NCBI RefSeq assembly: GCF_000381265.1
Contig: NZ_KB906273.1
Span: 1 to 64,000 of the forward strand
DNA length: 64,000 nt
Direction: 5' to 3'
Source of the DNA: Curvibacter lanceolatus ATCC 14669
GTDB taxonomy: Bacteria; Pseudomonadota; Gammaproteobacteria; Burkholderiales; Burkholderiaceae_C
Shown piece after piece: positions 18,326 through 26,988 of the stretch (positions are counted from its first letter, which is position 1; the number at the start of each line of letters is the position of its first letter). The translations under genes were made by a program, and so were the position numbers. The notes under the pieces are model-generated. The model made no database searches. It was not told where the DNA came from and saw nothing but the letters and a program-made list of their open reading frames with translations.

Positions 18326-19648
18326 TCACACAGACGCCACCGGCTTTTGCAGGCCTTGCGCCAACGGCGCACACACCATGGCAGCCAGGCACAGCACCGC
18401 AGGCACGCCCCACAGGGCGCTGGGCCAGTGGTGCGACAGGCTGCCCATCAACACAGGCAATGCGCCACCCGCGATGGCCTGGGCCAGGTTGTAGCTGGCG
18501 GCGATGCCGGTGATGCGCAAGGGGGCCGGAAACAACCGGGCCATGGGCGCCAGAACCACCGGCACCAGGCCAGCGTTGAGTGCCCCGATGGCAGACCAGG
18601 CCCAAAACACCGTCTCGGGCGTGACCTGGGCATAGAACCACACAAGGCCGATGATGTTGAGCACGGCAAAGGCGATGATCACCCGTGCGCTGCCAAAGCG
18701 GTCCGCGGCCGCCGTGGTCAGCAGCGTGAAGACCATCGCACTGGCCGTCAGCCCCATCTGGGCGGAACTCATCAAGGCCCGGGGCCACTGCATCTCGACC
18801 TGGAAGTACGCCACCGGGTAGAGCTGCACCGTCTGGATCAGCCCCCCCGACACCAACGCCAGGCCGATGGCCACCAGCAACTCGCGCCGGTAGCGCGTGA
18901 ACAAGGCCGAGAACGGCAGCCGTTGCGCCGAATGGGCAGCCTGGGCCATCTGCAAGAACACGGGCGACTCCTTGACGCTGCGCCGCAGGTAGACCGAGAA
19001 CAGGCCGAACAAGCCGCCCGCCAGAAACGGCACGCGCCAACCCCAGCCCAGGTAGTCGGCTTGCGGCAACTGGCTGGACAGCAGCAGGATCACACCCGCC
19101 GCCAGCAATGACCCCAGGCCGAAGCCCACCGTCAACAAGCCGATGGCGAAACTGATGCGGTTCTCGGGCACCGTCTCCATCACATAAGAGGCCGCAGCCG
19201 GAAACTCGCCCCCCATGGCCAGGCCCTGACCTGTGCGGCAGAGCAGCAAGAGAATGGGCGCGGCGGCACCGATCTGGGCATAGGTGGGCAGCAGGCCGAT
19301 GCCCAGCGTGCCCAGGGCCATCAGCAGCAAGGTGATGCCAAACAGGCGCTTGCGCCCGATGCGGTCCCCCAGGGCCGCCAGCACCGTGCCGCCCAGCGGC
19401 CGCACCAGGTAGCCCACCGCGTAGATGCCCAGCACCTGCAACTGGGCCAGCCAGGGCGCGACATCCGAGGCCGAGAACAGCTTGCTGATCACCGGGCTCA
19501 TGTGCAGAAAGACCACGAACTCATAGAACTCCAACGCGCCCCCGAGCGTGGACAGGCTCAGCACCTTCCAATGCTCTGCGCTGATGGCGCCCGTGCCCGT
19601 GCCTGTTCCAGACCCCGGGGCGTTTTCAAAAGGTTCAACAGCAGCCAT
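18326..19648 (-). CDS. MHS-family MFS permease (metabolite:H+ symporter)
   Basis: A 440-residue permease of the metabolite:H+ symporter group, with twelve predicted helices. Typical segments are STLGGALEFYEFVVF at helix 1, ALGDRIGRKRLFG in the helix 2-3 loop, and RTGQGLAMGGEFPAA at helix 4. Members take up dicarboxylates, aromatic acids, betaines or similar compounds. It is the last gene of the eight-gene minus-strand operon, one base after the thiolase stop, so it most likely imports the pathway substrate or a related acid. Confidence 0.88.
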   Translation of the reverse strand: MAAVEPFENAPGSGTGTGTGAISAEHWKVLSLSTLGGALEFYEFVVFLHMSPVISKLFSASDVAPWLAQLQVLGIYAVGYLVRPLGGTVLAALGDRIGRKRLFGITLLLMALGTLGIGLLPTYAQIGAAAPILLLLCRTGQGLAMGGEFPAAASYVMETVPENRISFAIGLLTVGFGLGSLLAAGVILLLSSQLPQADYLGWGWRVPFLAGGLFGLFSVYLRRSVKESPVFLQMAQAAHSAQRLPFSALFTRYRRELLVAIGLALVSGGLIQTVQLYPVAYFQVEMQWPRALMSSAQMGLTASAMVFTLLTTAAADRFGSARVIIAFAVLNIIGLVWFYAQVTPETVFWAWSAIGALNAGLVPVVLAPMARLFPAPLRITGIAASYNLAQAIAGGALPVLMGSLSHHWPSALWGVPAVLCLAAMVCAPLAQGLQKPVASV

Positions 19649-19649
19649 A

Positions 19650-20870
19650 TCAGTCCACCTCCACCATCAAACTCACCACCGTGCCCAGCGAGCCCCCGAT
19701 GTTCAGGGTCTGCACGCGCCAGGCGCCTTCGATCTGACAGGCCCCGGCCTGGCCGGTGACCTGACGCGCCGCATCCAGCAGCATGCGAGCGCCGGTGGCC
19801 CCCACCGGGTGGCCGGCGCCGATCAGGCCTCCGCTGAGGTTGATCGGGCAGCGGCCACCGCGCTCGATGCTGCCGTCGGCAATCGCCTGCCAGCTCTGGC
19901 CGGGCGGCGTGAGCCCCAGGTGATCGATGGCCATGTACTCGGTGCTGGTGAAGCAGTCGTGCGTCTCCACCCCGTGCACCGCATCAATGCCTTCAATGCC
20001 CGCGCGGCGCCAGGTGTCCTCGATGGTCTGCCGCACGTGGCCAAACACATAGGGCTGGCCCCGGCTGCGCTCAAGCTTGTCGCGCAGGCGCAGCCCCGCA
20101 TTGCGGTGCCCCCAGCCGCTGATGCGCGCCAGGCCCTGGCAAGAGCGGCCCTGCGCCTGCAAAAAGCGCCCCGAGGCCAGCACCAGCGCGCAGGCGCCAT
20201 CGGTGATCTGGGCACAGTCCTGGCGCCGGCTGCCAGGCTCGATCACCGGGTTGGCCTGGTCGTCGTCGGTGAAACTCAGCGGGTCGAACTGCCAATGCCG
20301 GGTCTGGGCCAGCGGGTTGAGGCGGGCGTTCCCGTAGTTCAACTCGGCAATGCGGTTGAGGTACTGGCGGTCCAGCCCATAGCGCTCGGCATAGGTCTGG
20401 GCCACCAGACCAAATGCAGCCGGCCACATGAAGCGGCACTCGATGTCTTCCCGCCCTTGCCAGGAGGCCGCGTTCTGGTTGCGCGAGGCCTGGTCACCCG
20501 GCAGATTCTTGAGCTCTTCCACGCCCAGCACCAGCACGCAGTCGTAGCGGCCGGCCTCGATCTCGGCCATGGCGGCCAGCACGGCCAACGAAGAGGACGC
20601 ACAGGCGCCCTCATGGCGCATCGCGGGCACGCCCCACAGCTCGGGCACCACCTGGGCCACCATGGCGCCCAGGTGCCCCTGCTGCCGCTGCAGTTCGGCA
20701 AAGGCGTTGCCCACATGGATGCTGCCGATGTGCTCCGCCCCCACGCCGCTACCGGCCAGGGCGCCCAGCGTGGCTTCACGCACCATGTCGGAGATGTCCT
20801 GCCCCTGGCGCGACCAGGCGCGCGCAAAGTCGGTCTGGTAGCCGCCCAGGATGTAGATGGCTTCGCTCAT
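19650..20870 (-). CDS. Thiolase-fold acyltransferase (SCP-2/acetyl-CoA acetyltransferase-like)
   Basis: A 406-residue thiolase-superfamily enzyme. The nucleophilic Cys is at about 90 in RHEGACASSSLAVLAA, the first active-site His lies in HGVETHDCFTSTEY and the second in GGLIGAGHPVGATGARM. This spelling fits the SCP-2-like thiolases rather than the biosynthetic PhaA type, and some relatives lack full thiolase activity. In a degradative operon it would release acetyl- or propionyl-CoA from a beta-ketoacyl-CoA. Its ATG overlaps the preceding stop (ATGA, 20867-20870). Confidence 0.85.
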   Translation of the reverse strand: MSEAIYILGGYQTDFARAWSRQGQDISDMVREATLGALAGSGVGAEHIGSIHVGNAFAELQRQQGHLGAMVAQVVPELWGVPAMRHEGACASSSLAVLAAMAEIEAGRYDCVLVLGVEELKNLPGDQASRNQNAASWQGREDIECRFMWPAAFGLVAQTYAERYGLDRQYLNRIAELNYGNARLNPLAQTRHWQFDPLSFTDDDQANPVIEPGSRRQDCAQITDGACALVLASGRFLQAQGRSCQGLARISGWGHRNAGLRLRDKLERSRGQPYVFGHVRQTIEDTWRRAGIEGIDAVHGVETHDCFTSTEYMAIDHLGLTPPGQSWQAIADGSIERGGRCPINLSGGLIGAGHPVGATGARMLLDAARQVTGQAGACQIEGAWRVQTLNIGGSLGTVVSLMVEVD

Positions 20871-21832
20871 GACGGATTCCTTGGCTGTCGTTGAAGAAAG
20901 CGCCCGCAGGCTTGTCGGTACTCGTGCTCGATCTGGTCCACCACCTCAGACAAGGGCTGAATGGCCCGGATGCTGCCCACGCCCTGGCCTGCGGCCCAGA
21001 CATCGCGCCACTGGCGGGTACCGCTGTCATGGCTGTCGTAGCGGCGCTCGGGCGCCGACGGCAGCCGGTCCGGGTCCAGGCCATGGGCGCGCAAGGAGGG
21101 CTTGAGCCAACTGGCCGGCGTGCCGGTGATCGCGTCGCTGACGATGAGGTCGTCCACCTGGGCATCGACCAGCATCTGCTTGTAGGCCGGCGCCGCCAGG
21201 CTTTCCTGGACTGCGATGAAACGCGTGCCCATGTACACCGCGTCGGCGCCAGCCGCCAAGGCACCGGCCACGCCCCAGCCGTCGCTGATGGCGCCGCCCA
21301 CCACCAGCAGGCCATCGAAGAACTCGCGCACCGCACTGACAAAGGCAAATGGGTTCAAAGAACCGGTGTGCCCGCCGGCCCCGCCACAGATGCAGGCCAG
21401 CCCATCGGCCCCCGCCGCCACCGCTTTGCGGGCCAGTGTGAGGTTGACCACATCGGCCAGCACCCGGCCGCCGTAGCGCTGGACCACGGCCAGGGCCGGC
21501 GCCGGGCTGCCCAGGGCGGTGACCACCAGCGGTGGCTTGAAGCGGGCCACCAGTTCCAGGTCTTGCGCCAGCCGGGTGTTCGATGAATGGGTCACCAGGT
21601 TGGCGCACCACGGGCCCAGGGGGTGTGGGTGGGGCTCGTCGCGCGCCCGCGCCAGGCCCTCGGTGATCTGTTGCATCCACTGGCCCAGTTGGGCGATGGG
21701 ACGGGCATTGGGGGTGGGGAAGGCCCCCACCACGCCGCTGCGGCAGGCCGCCAGCACCATCTCAGGGCCGGACACCAGGAACATCGGGGCCACCACCACG
21801 GGCAGACGCGACTCGGAAGGCCATGGTGTCAT
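20867..21832 (-). CDS. Nitronate monooxygenase-like flavoprotein
   Basis: A 321-residue FMN-dependent TIM-barrel protein of the nitronate monooxygenase/2-nitropropane dioxygenase family. Visible are the N-terminal PVVVAPMFLVSGPEMV, the flavin-binding GADGLACICGGAGGHTG, and VVGGAISDGWGVAGALAAGADAVYMGTRF. Family members oxidise alkyl nitronates, but many operon-borne copies have other or unknown roles, including reduction of acyl-CoA-type substrates. The ATG at 21832 overlaps the hydrolase stop by one base; TTG 21835 is not needed. Confidence 0.85.
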   Translation of the reverse strand: MTPWPSESRLPVVVAPMFLVSGPEMVLAACRSGVVGAFPTPNARPIAQLGQWMQQITEGLARARDEPHPHPLGPWCANLVTHSSNTRLAQDLELVARFKPPLVVTALGSPAPALAVVQRYGGRVLADVVNLTLARKAVAAGADGLACICGGAGGHTGSLNPFAFVSAVREFFDGLLVVGGAISDGWGVAGALAAGADAVYMGTRFIAVQESLAAPAYKQMLVDAQVDDLIVSDAITGTPASWLKPSLRAHGLDPDRLPSAPERRYDSHDSGTRQWRDVWAAGQGVGSIRAIQPLSEVVDQIEHEYRQACGRFLQRQPRNPS

Positions 21833-22593
21833 CAACGGGCCTCCATGCCGGCCGCCTGCGGGGCCGTGGCGGGATGGACCTGCCGAACCCGCAGCAGCAA
21901 AGCCTGCACTGCAGATGCCACACCCTCAGGTGCCTCGTACGGACTCAGGTGCCCTGCCCCAGGCAGCCAACACAACTCGGCACCCGGAATCAAGGCCGCC
22001 AGCTCACGCGACAGGTCGGGGGGCGTCACCAGGTCGGCGTCGCCGCACACCACCTGCACCGGCATCTGCAGCCCACGCAGAAAGCCTCGGGCATCAGGGC
22101 GTCGCATCAGCAGACGGTGCTGTCGCGCCGCAGCCTCGGGGCCGATGGCACGCAGCTGCTCGCGTGCGCGCGCCATCCAGGCATCCTGCTCATGGAAGCG
22201 CGGGTGGCTGGCATAGCGGCTGAGCCCGGCCACCACCTTGTCGAAGTCACGCGCGATGGCGGCCACCGCCTTCTCGCGGGCCTGCAGCAGCTCGGGCGTG
22301 TCCGCCTGGGCAGAGGCCCCGAGCAGAACCAGACCGTACACCCGCCCCGGGTGCTGCTGCAGCATCTCGTAGGCGACCCAGGCCCCCATCGAGTAACCGC
22401 AGACCACCAGGGGCTGATCGGGGTGCAGGTCATGCAGCAGCGACCAGGCATCCTGCGCCATCTGGGCCAGCCCCGATTGGCTGGCCACTTCGGCAAGACG
22501 GACGTCCAGATCGGGGGGCAGCCAGGGCAGGACATCGGTCCAGATGTCGGGCGTGTTCAGCATGCCCGGAATGAGCAACAAGACAGGTTTCAC
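21832..22593 (-). CDS. Alpha/beta hydrolase
   Basis: A 253-residue alpha/beta hydrolase. The oxyanion region is LLLIPGMLNTPDIW, the nucleophile elbow is VCGYSMGAW, the acid is in VVCGDADLVTPP and the His is in GAGHLSPYEAPEGV. The substrate is unknown; in this operon it may open an ester, lactone or thioester. The frame runs open to 22845 but overlaps the acyl-CoA ligase; GTG 22593 (44 bp after the ligase stop) gives normal length, though its ribosome site is weak and TTG 22605 is possible. Confidence 0.8.
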   Translation of the reverse strand: MKPVLLLIPGMLNTPDIWTDVLPWLPPDLDVRLAEVASQSGLAQMAQDAWSLLHDLHPDQPLVVCGYSMGAWVAYEMLQQHPGRVYGLVLLGASAQADTPELLQAREKAVAAIARDFDKVVAGLSRYASHPRFHEQDAWMARAREQLRAIGPEAAARQHRLLMRRPDARGFLRGLQMPVQVVCGDADLVTPPDLSRELAALIPGAELCWLPGAGHLSPYEAPEGVASAVQALLLRVRQVHPATAPQAAGMEAR

Positions 22594-22637
22594 AGCAGCT
22601 TTCAAAACAGGGTTGTCATGGGGCCGGGTGATGGCAC

Positions 22638-24332
22638 TCAGGCCGCAAAGCGCTGACGCAGTTCCCGCTTGAGCAGCTTGCCCACCGGGTTGCGGGGCAA
22701 CTCGGGCAGCACCATCAGATGCTCGGGCAGCTTGTAGACGGCAATGCGCTGGGTGCGCAGGTAATCGGTGATCACCTCCAGGGTCAGCACATGCCCGGGC
22801 ACCGGGGCGACGCAGGCACAGACCCGCTCGCCCAGGGTCTCGCACGGAACGCCGATGACGGCCACCTCCTTGACACCCGGGCAGGCCTGCAGCAGCCCTT
22901 CAATCTCTTCGGAAGAGATGTTGATTCCACCGCGGATCACCAGGTCTTTGCAGCGCCCGACATAGCGGTAGAACTGCCCCTGGTCGCCGGCGATTTCGAA
23001 CAGGTCCCCCGATTTGTAATAGCCCTGAGCGTCAAAGGCCTTGGCCGTCAATTCGGGCGCGTTGAAGTAGCCGCTGAACACCGTGGGGCCGTCGTAACGC
23101 AATTCACCGGCTTGGCCGGGCTCGGTGATGTCGCGCTCGGTGTCCAGGTCGACCAGGCGGGTCTGCACCCCGCGGCGAGCGGCACCGGCGCGTGGGAAAA
23201 ACTGCGCCCGCTGGCGCGGGTCGGGCATGTCGAGCGCCCCCCCGCCCAGCGAGGCTCCCTCGTTGGAGCCGAAGTAGTTGACGATCTGCACGCCGTAGCG
23301 CTCGGCAAAGGTGCTGACCATCCACTCGGACAAAGGGGCTGATCCGGACCCGATGCGCCGCAGCCGTGTGAAATCGATCCCGCTCAGCAACTGCTCGTTC
23401 TGCAACAACATGTTGAGCACGGCCGGCGGAGCCACGGTGTAATCGATGGCCTCGTCGCGGACCTGCTGCAGGAACACCTCCAGGTTGAAGGGATGGTGCT
23501 GCACCAGGGTGGCCCCGAGCCGCAGCGCGGTGCAGAACGCCGTGGCGATGCCCGCCATGTTGATCATGGGGAAGGGGTTGAGGATGCGGATGTGAGGCCG
23601 CAACTCGGCCACCTCGATCACCCCCGGCAGCAGGGCCAGCCACTCGTTGTGACTGCGCGGCACGGCCTTGGGTGCCGCCTCCGTGCCCGATGTCCAGCAG
23701 AGGCTGAACACATCATCGGCGGTCACACCGGCCTCAGCGGCGCGGCGCTCGACCCGCGCCAGATCAGCGCTGGACAGCGGCACCGCCAGGGCCTGCCCGA
23801 TGTCTCGGACGCCCGCCGGCAGGTCTGCCCCCCAGGCCAGGAGGCGGGTGCCTGGATGCGCCTCCCGCAGCCACCCGTCAAAGAACGCAGCGGCCCGATG
23901 GGCCCCGCCTCCCCGACCGATGCGCGAACAGGTGACCACGGTGCGGGCCCCGCTGGTGCGCAGGATCTGCGACAGCTCATGTTCGCGGTACTGCACCGGC
24001 ACCGGGGTGATGACGATCCCCAGCCGGGCGCAGGCCAGATAGACCACGTGCTGCTCGACGCAGTTGGGCAACTGCACCAGCACCACGTCGTCGCGCTGCA
24101 GGCCCTCGTCGATGAGCAAGCGGCAGAAGGTGTCCACCTCCAGGCCCAGTTGCACCCAGGTGAGGCGCCTCGGTGCGCCGTCCGTGAAATCGGTGCGGTT
24201 GAAGGCATCGACAGCTGCCTCGGCGTCGGGGCGCTCACGGCGCTGGATTTCAAACAGGTCCCAGAGGGTCTGCTGTCCCCACCAGCCCTGCGCCTTGTAC
24301 TTCTCTGCTTTGTCGGGTGTAACCAGGATCAT
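22638..24332 (-). CDS. AMP-forming acyl-CoA ligase
   Basis: A 564-residue acyl/aryl-CoA synthetase. The phosphate loop is CWTSGTEAAPKAVPRS (with Glu and Ala where many have GxTGxPK), followed by YFGSNEGASLGGG in the A5 region, YKSGDLFE, RYVGRCKDLVIRGGINISSEEIE (A8 hinge), and NPVGKLLKRELR holding the catalytic Lys. It activates a carboxylic acid as the acyl-AMP then CoA thioester. In this operon it sits between the carotenoid-oxygenase-type enzyme and hydrolase, consistent with activation of the acid formed after cleavage and aldehyde oxidation. Confidence 0.88.
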   Translation of the reverse strand: MILVTPDKAEKYKAQGWWGQQTLWDLFEIQRRERPDAEAAVDAFNRTDFTDGAPRRLTWVQLGLEVDTFCRLLIDEGLQRDDVVLVQLPNCVEQHVVYLACARLGIVITPVPVQYREHELSQILRTSGARTVVTCSRIGRGGGAHRAAAFFDGWLREAHPGTRLLAWGADLPAGVRDIGQALAVPLSSADLARVERRAAEAGVTADDVFSLCWTSGTEAAPKAVPRSHNEWLALLPGVIEVAELRPHIRILNPFPMINMAGIATAFCTALRLGATLVQHHPFNLEVFLQQVRDEAIDYTVAPPAVLNMLLQNEQLLSGIDFTRLRRIGSGSAPLSEWMVSTFAERYGVQIVNYFGSNEGASLGGGALDMPDPRQRAQFFPRAGAARRGVQTRLVDLDTERDITEPGQAGELRYDGPTVFSGYFNAPELTAKAFDAQGYYKSGDLFEIAGDQGQFYRYVGRCKDLVIRGGINISSEEIEGLLQACPGVKEVAVIGVPCETLGERVCACVAPVPGHVLTLEVITDYLRTQRIAVYKLPEHLMVLPELPRNPVGKLLKRELRQRFAA

Positions 24333-24359
24333 GTCTACTCCTGTTGAGTTAAGAGGTGC

Positions 24360-25805
24360 TCAATAACCGCGGCGCAGGCGCGCCGCACTGACCCAGGTGC
24401 CATGGAAGCCATGGGGCACGCGGTGGGGCAAGCGGATGCGGGCCACCGGGCCGCGGCTGATGTCACGCGCATCAAAAACCACCACGAAGGAAGCCTGGCG
24501 GTCGTCGTCCCACATGAAGCCGACCAGGTAGCCGTCGTCCTCGGCTTGTGGGTTGTCTGCGGGTGCGAAAGGCGCCTCGCTGAACCAGCGGCCCGTGCCT
24601 TCGTGGTAGGTGGTGCAGACATTGCGTTCCAGGTCGTAGCGCACCAGACCGGCAAAGCGGGGCTCCTCGGGGCGCCGCTGGCGGGCCATGAGCACGTTCC
24701 AGGAGTAACGCGTCTTCAAGCCCTGCATCGCCGAATTGATGACCGCAAACTCCTGGTTGATGATGTCGTCGATGATGCGTTCGCGGGTCTGCCCGGTGCG
24801 CAGGTTGAAGCGCCACTCATAGAACATGAAGTCGTTCTCCAGGTGCGCCAGCATCTTGGGAAAGCCCGCCACATCGATCTCGCCCCGGGCATCGCGGGGC
24901 AGGCGGAAGGGGGTGCCCGTCATGACGATCTCGGTGCCGCCGTGGCCGTCGTCCTCCTCCCAGGCGTTGGAGACGTGGTACATGTAGGTCGGGCTGGCCT
25001 CGAACCACCGGATCTGATCGGGTGTGCCGTGCCGTGGCACCACGGCAAAGCGCGAGGGCATGTCGTGATAGAACTTCAGCTTGTGCCGGCCCGCGGCAAA
25101 GGCGTCCATGTCGTAGAACAGCGGGAAGTCGTGCAGGATGGTGTAGTTCGGGGTGATGGCCATGTCGTGCGGCAGACGGGGGCCAGGCAACTCGACAGGG
25201 ATGAAGGTGGTCAGTTGGTGATGCCTGTCCATCACCCCGTAGTGCATGTAGGGGGCCTCTTTGCCATAGGCAAAGAACAGGAACTCGCCCGTGGTCTCGT
25301 CCACTTTGGAGTGCGCCGAAATCGGCACGCCCTTCAGTCGCGGATCGAATTCCAGTCGCCCCTCGGTGGACAGGTCGTTGGGGTTGACCTGGTACACCGC
25401 ACCGCCCAGGTACCACATCGAGATCAGCTTGCCTGCGTAGAACTTCACATCGGTGTTCGAGGTGTTCTTCATCGGCATGTCCGGCCGGTTCTTGCGCGGC
25501 GGGTCTTTGATGCCCTGCCACAGGGCCTGGCCGGCCGCCAGTTCCTCCTGCAGGCCATCGGTCTGCACCCAACGGTTCATGTAGTGGGCCTTGCCGCCTT
25601 CGAAACGCACCGCGTGCAGCATGCCGTCGCCATCGAACCAGTGGTAGCGGCCCGCGGCCTCAAAGCGGCGGTTGGGCCCGTTGCGCACGTGCATGCCCGA
25701 CAGATCCTTGGGGATCTCGCCTTCGATGTCGGTCAGCTCCACCGAGTGCTCCTGGTCGATGGGGGCAAAGCCGCCCTGGAGGACGGGGATGTCGTTCATG
25801 TTCAT
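24360..25805 (-). CDS. Carotenoid oxygenase / lignostilbene dioxygenase family protein
   Basis: A 481-residue seven-bladed propeller of the carotenoid-cleavage-oxygenase superfamily. All four iron-binding His are seen: about 165 (ISAHSK), 213 (PHDMAITPNY), 277 (YHVSNAWEE) and 468 (HGFHGTW). Length and spacing are like lignostilbene dioxygenases and isoeugenol monooxygenase, which split an alkene into aldehydes using O2. AAGGAG five bases before ATG 25805 decides the start over 25823. The surrounding ligase, aldehyde dehydrogenase, porin and permease suggest catabolism of an unsaturated aromatic or terpenoid compound. Confidence 0.9.
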   Translation of the reverse strand: MNMNDIPVLQGGFAPIDQEHSVELTDIEGEIPKDLSGMHVRNGPNRRFEAAGRYHWFDGDGMLHAVRFEGGKAHYMNRWVQTDGLQEELAAGQALWQGIKDPPRKNRPDMPMKNTSNTDVKFYAGKLISMWYLGGAVYQVNPNDLSTEGRLEFDPRLKGVPISAHSKVDETTGEFLFFAYGKEAPYMHYGVMDRHHQLTTFIPVELPGPRLPHDMAITPNYTILHDFPLFYDMDAFAAGRHKLKFYHDMPSRFAVVPRHGTPDQIRWFEASPTYMYHVSNAWEEDDGHGGTEIVMTGTPFRLPRDARGEIDVAGFPKMLAHLENDFMFYEWRFNLRTGQTRERIIDDIINQEFAVINSAMQGLKTRYSWNVLMARQRRPEEPRFAGLVRYDLERNVCTTYHEGTGRWFSEAPFAPADNPQAEDDGYLVGFMWDDDRQASFVVVFDARDISRGPVARIRLPHRVPHGFHGTWVSAARLRRGY

Positions 25806-25855
25806 GGGGGCTCCTTGGCTCATTGAAAAGGGGTGATGAGGAGTGATGGGCTCGC

Positions 25856-26986
25856 TCAGAAGGTGTGCTTGATGCCCGCGTAGATGAACTGCGAGCGAAA
25901 GCCCGCCATGCCCGAGGGCAATGGCAAGGTGTTGGTGGGGTACCAGAAGTCGTAGGCCGCATGGGCCTGGTTGCTGACGGTGGAATAGCTCATGGCCACA
26001 GAGCTGCGCTTGGACAGTGCGTATTCGTAACCCACCGAGAACATGCGGGCGCCGGTGTCAGCCACCGTCTGACCCCGGGCCTGGAAGGGGCGCGCCTCGC
26101 CATAAGTGACATGCCAAAGGTGGGGGCCTTGCCGATAGATCACGGGAATGGCCCAGGCATCCCGGCGAAGCGATTGCTCGGTCACGGCCGAACCTTCCAC
26201 CTGGTTGCGATCCCAGAGCACCGCCAGTTTCAAACCGCTGTCGAACTGGTAGGCCGCCCCCAGCCGATGGGCATGCTGGTCATAGCTCAGCCCAGCCTGC
26301 TCTGGGCCGCCTGGCTGCCGCGCCCGGTACAGGGTGTTCCAATACAGGATCAGTTGGCCGTCGTTGTAGCTGGGGTTGAAATTGAGCGTGTGGTTACCAG
26401 GCCGATCGGGGCTTTGCGCGTCAAAGCTGTAGCTCGCATTGAAGCCGGTGTTCAGCCAACGTGGTGAGTCATACCGCACCGTGTTGGACAGCATGCCACC
26501 CGCAAAGTAGCGCAGATTGCGCCCGATCGAGCCCAACACGTTGAGGGTGCCGCTGGCATAAGGGCCGGCGTCATATATGGCGTTGTGGCTCAGGGGCGCA
26601 TCGGCCGAGTAATAGGTCGGCCAGCGCCCGACCAGGAGCCGGCCCCAGGCCGGATTCTTCACGCCCACCGCCTGGAAACGAGGCGCCGACAGCGGTGTCC
26701 CCATCTCGCCCGTGGTGACGAGCAGGCCGTACTCCAGGTGAAAGAAAACCGCTGTCTGTGCCCCGAGCGATTCTTCTCCGCGCACATAAATCCAGGAGGC
26801 GTTGTCGCTCACCGCCAGGTTGTTGCGGGGATTGGCCACCGGCCGGTCATCGACCTTGCCACCGCTGTATCGCAAGCTGTCCACACCGACCTTGATCTGG
26901 CCGCCGAGAAACACCCCGTCTTGAGCCCTCAGGTCCGCGCTCAGGGCGCAAGCAACACTGGCTACGAGGATCAAAAATCTGGACAT
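25856..26986 (-). CDS. Outer-membrane porin
   Basis: A 376-residue Gram-negative porin of the burkholderial OmpC-like group. A signal peptide (MSRFLILVASVACALSADLRA) is followed by QDGVFLGGQIKVGVDSLRYSG, the repeated amphipathic strands (FHLEYGLLV, RNLRYFAGG, LGAAYQFDSGLKLAVLWDRN) and the C-terminal Phe needed for assembly (IYAGIKHTF). GGAGG upstream supports the ATG at 26986, two bases after the preceding stop. As part of the operon it probably admits the hydrophobic or acidic growth substrate. Confidence 0.88.
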   Translation of the reverse strand: MSRFLILVASVACALSADLRAQDGVFLGGQIKVGVDSLRYSGGKVDDRPVANPRNNLAVSDNASWIYVRGEESLGAQTAVFFHLEYGLLVTTGEMGTPLSAPRFQAVGVKNPAWGRLLVGRWPTYYSADAPLSHNAIYDAGPYASGTLNVLGSIGRNLRYFAGGMLSNTVRYDSPRWLNTGFNASYSFDAQSPDRPGNHTLNFNPSYNDGQLILYWNTLYRARQPGGPEQAGLSYDQHAHRLGAAYQFDSGLKLAVLWDRNQVEGSAVTEQSLRRDAWAIPVIYRQGPHLWHVTYGEARPFQARGQTVADTGARMFSVGYEYALSKRSSVAMSYSTVSNQAHAAYDFWYPTNTLPLPSGMAGFRSQFIYAGIKHTF

Positions 26987-26988
26987 GA

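Noticed and set aside
22593-22845. N-terminal extension of the alpha/beta hydrolase
   Set aside because: It overlaps the end of the acyl-CoA ligase by over 200 bases and has no hydrolase-like sequence before LLLIPG.
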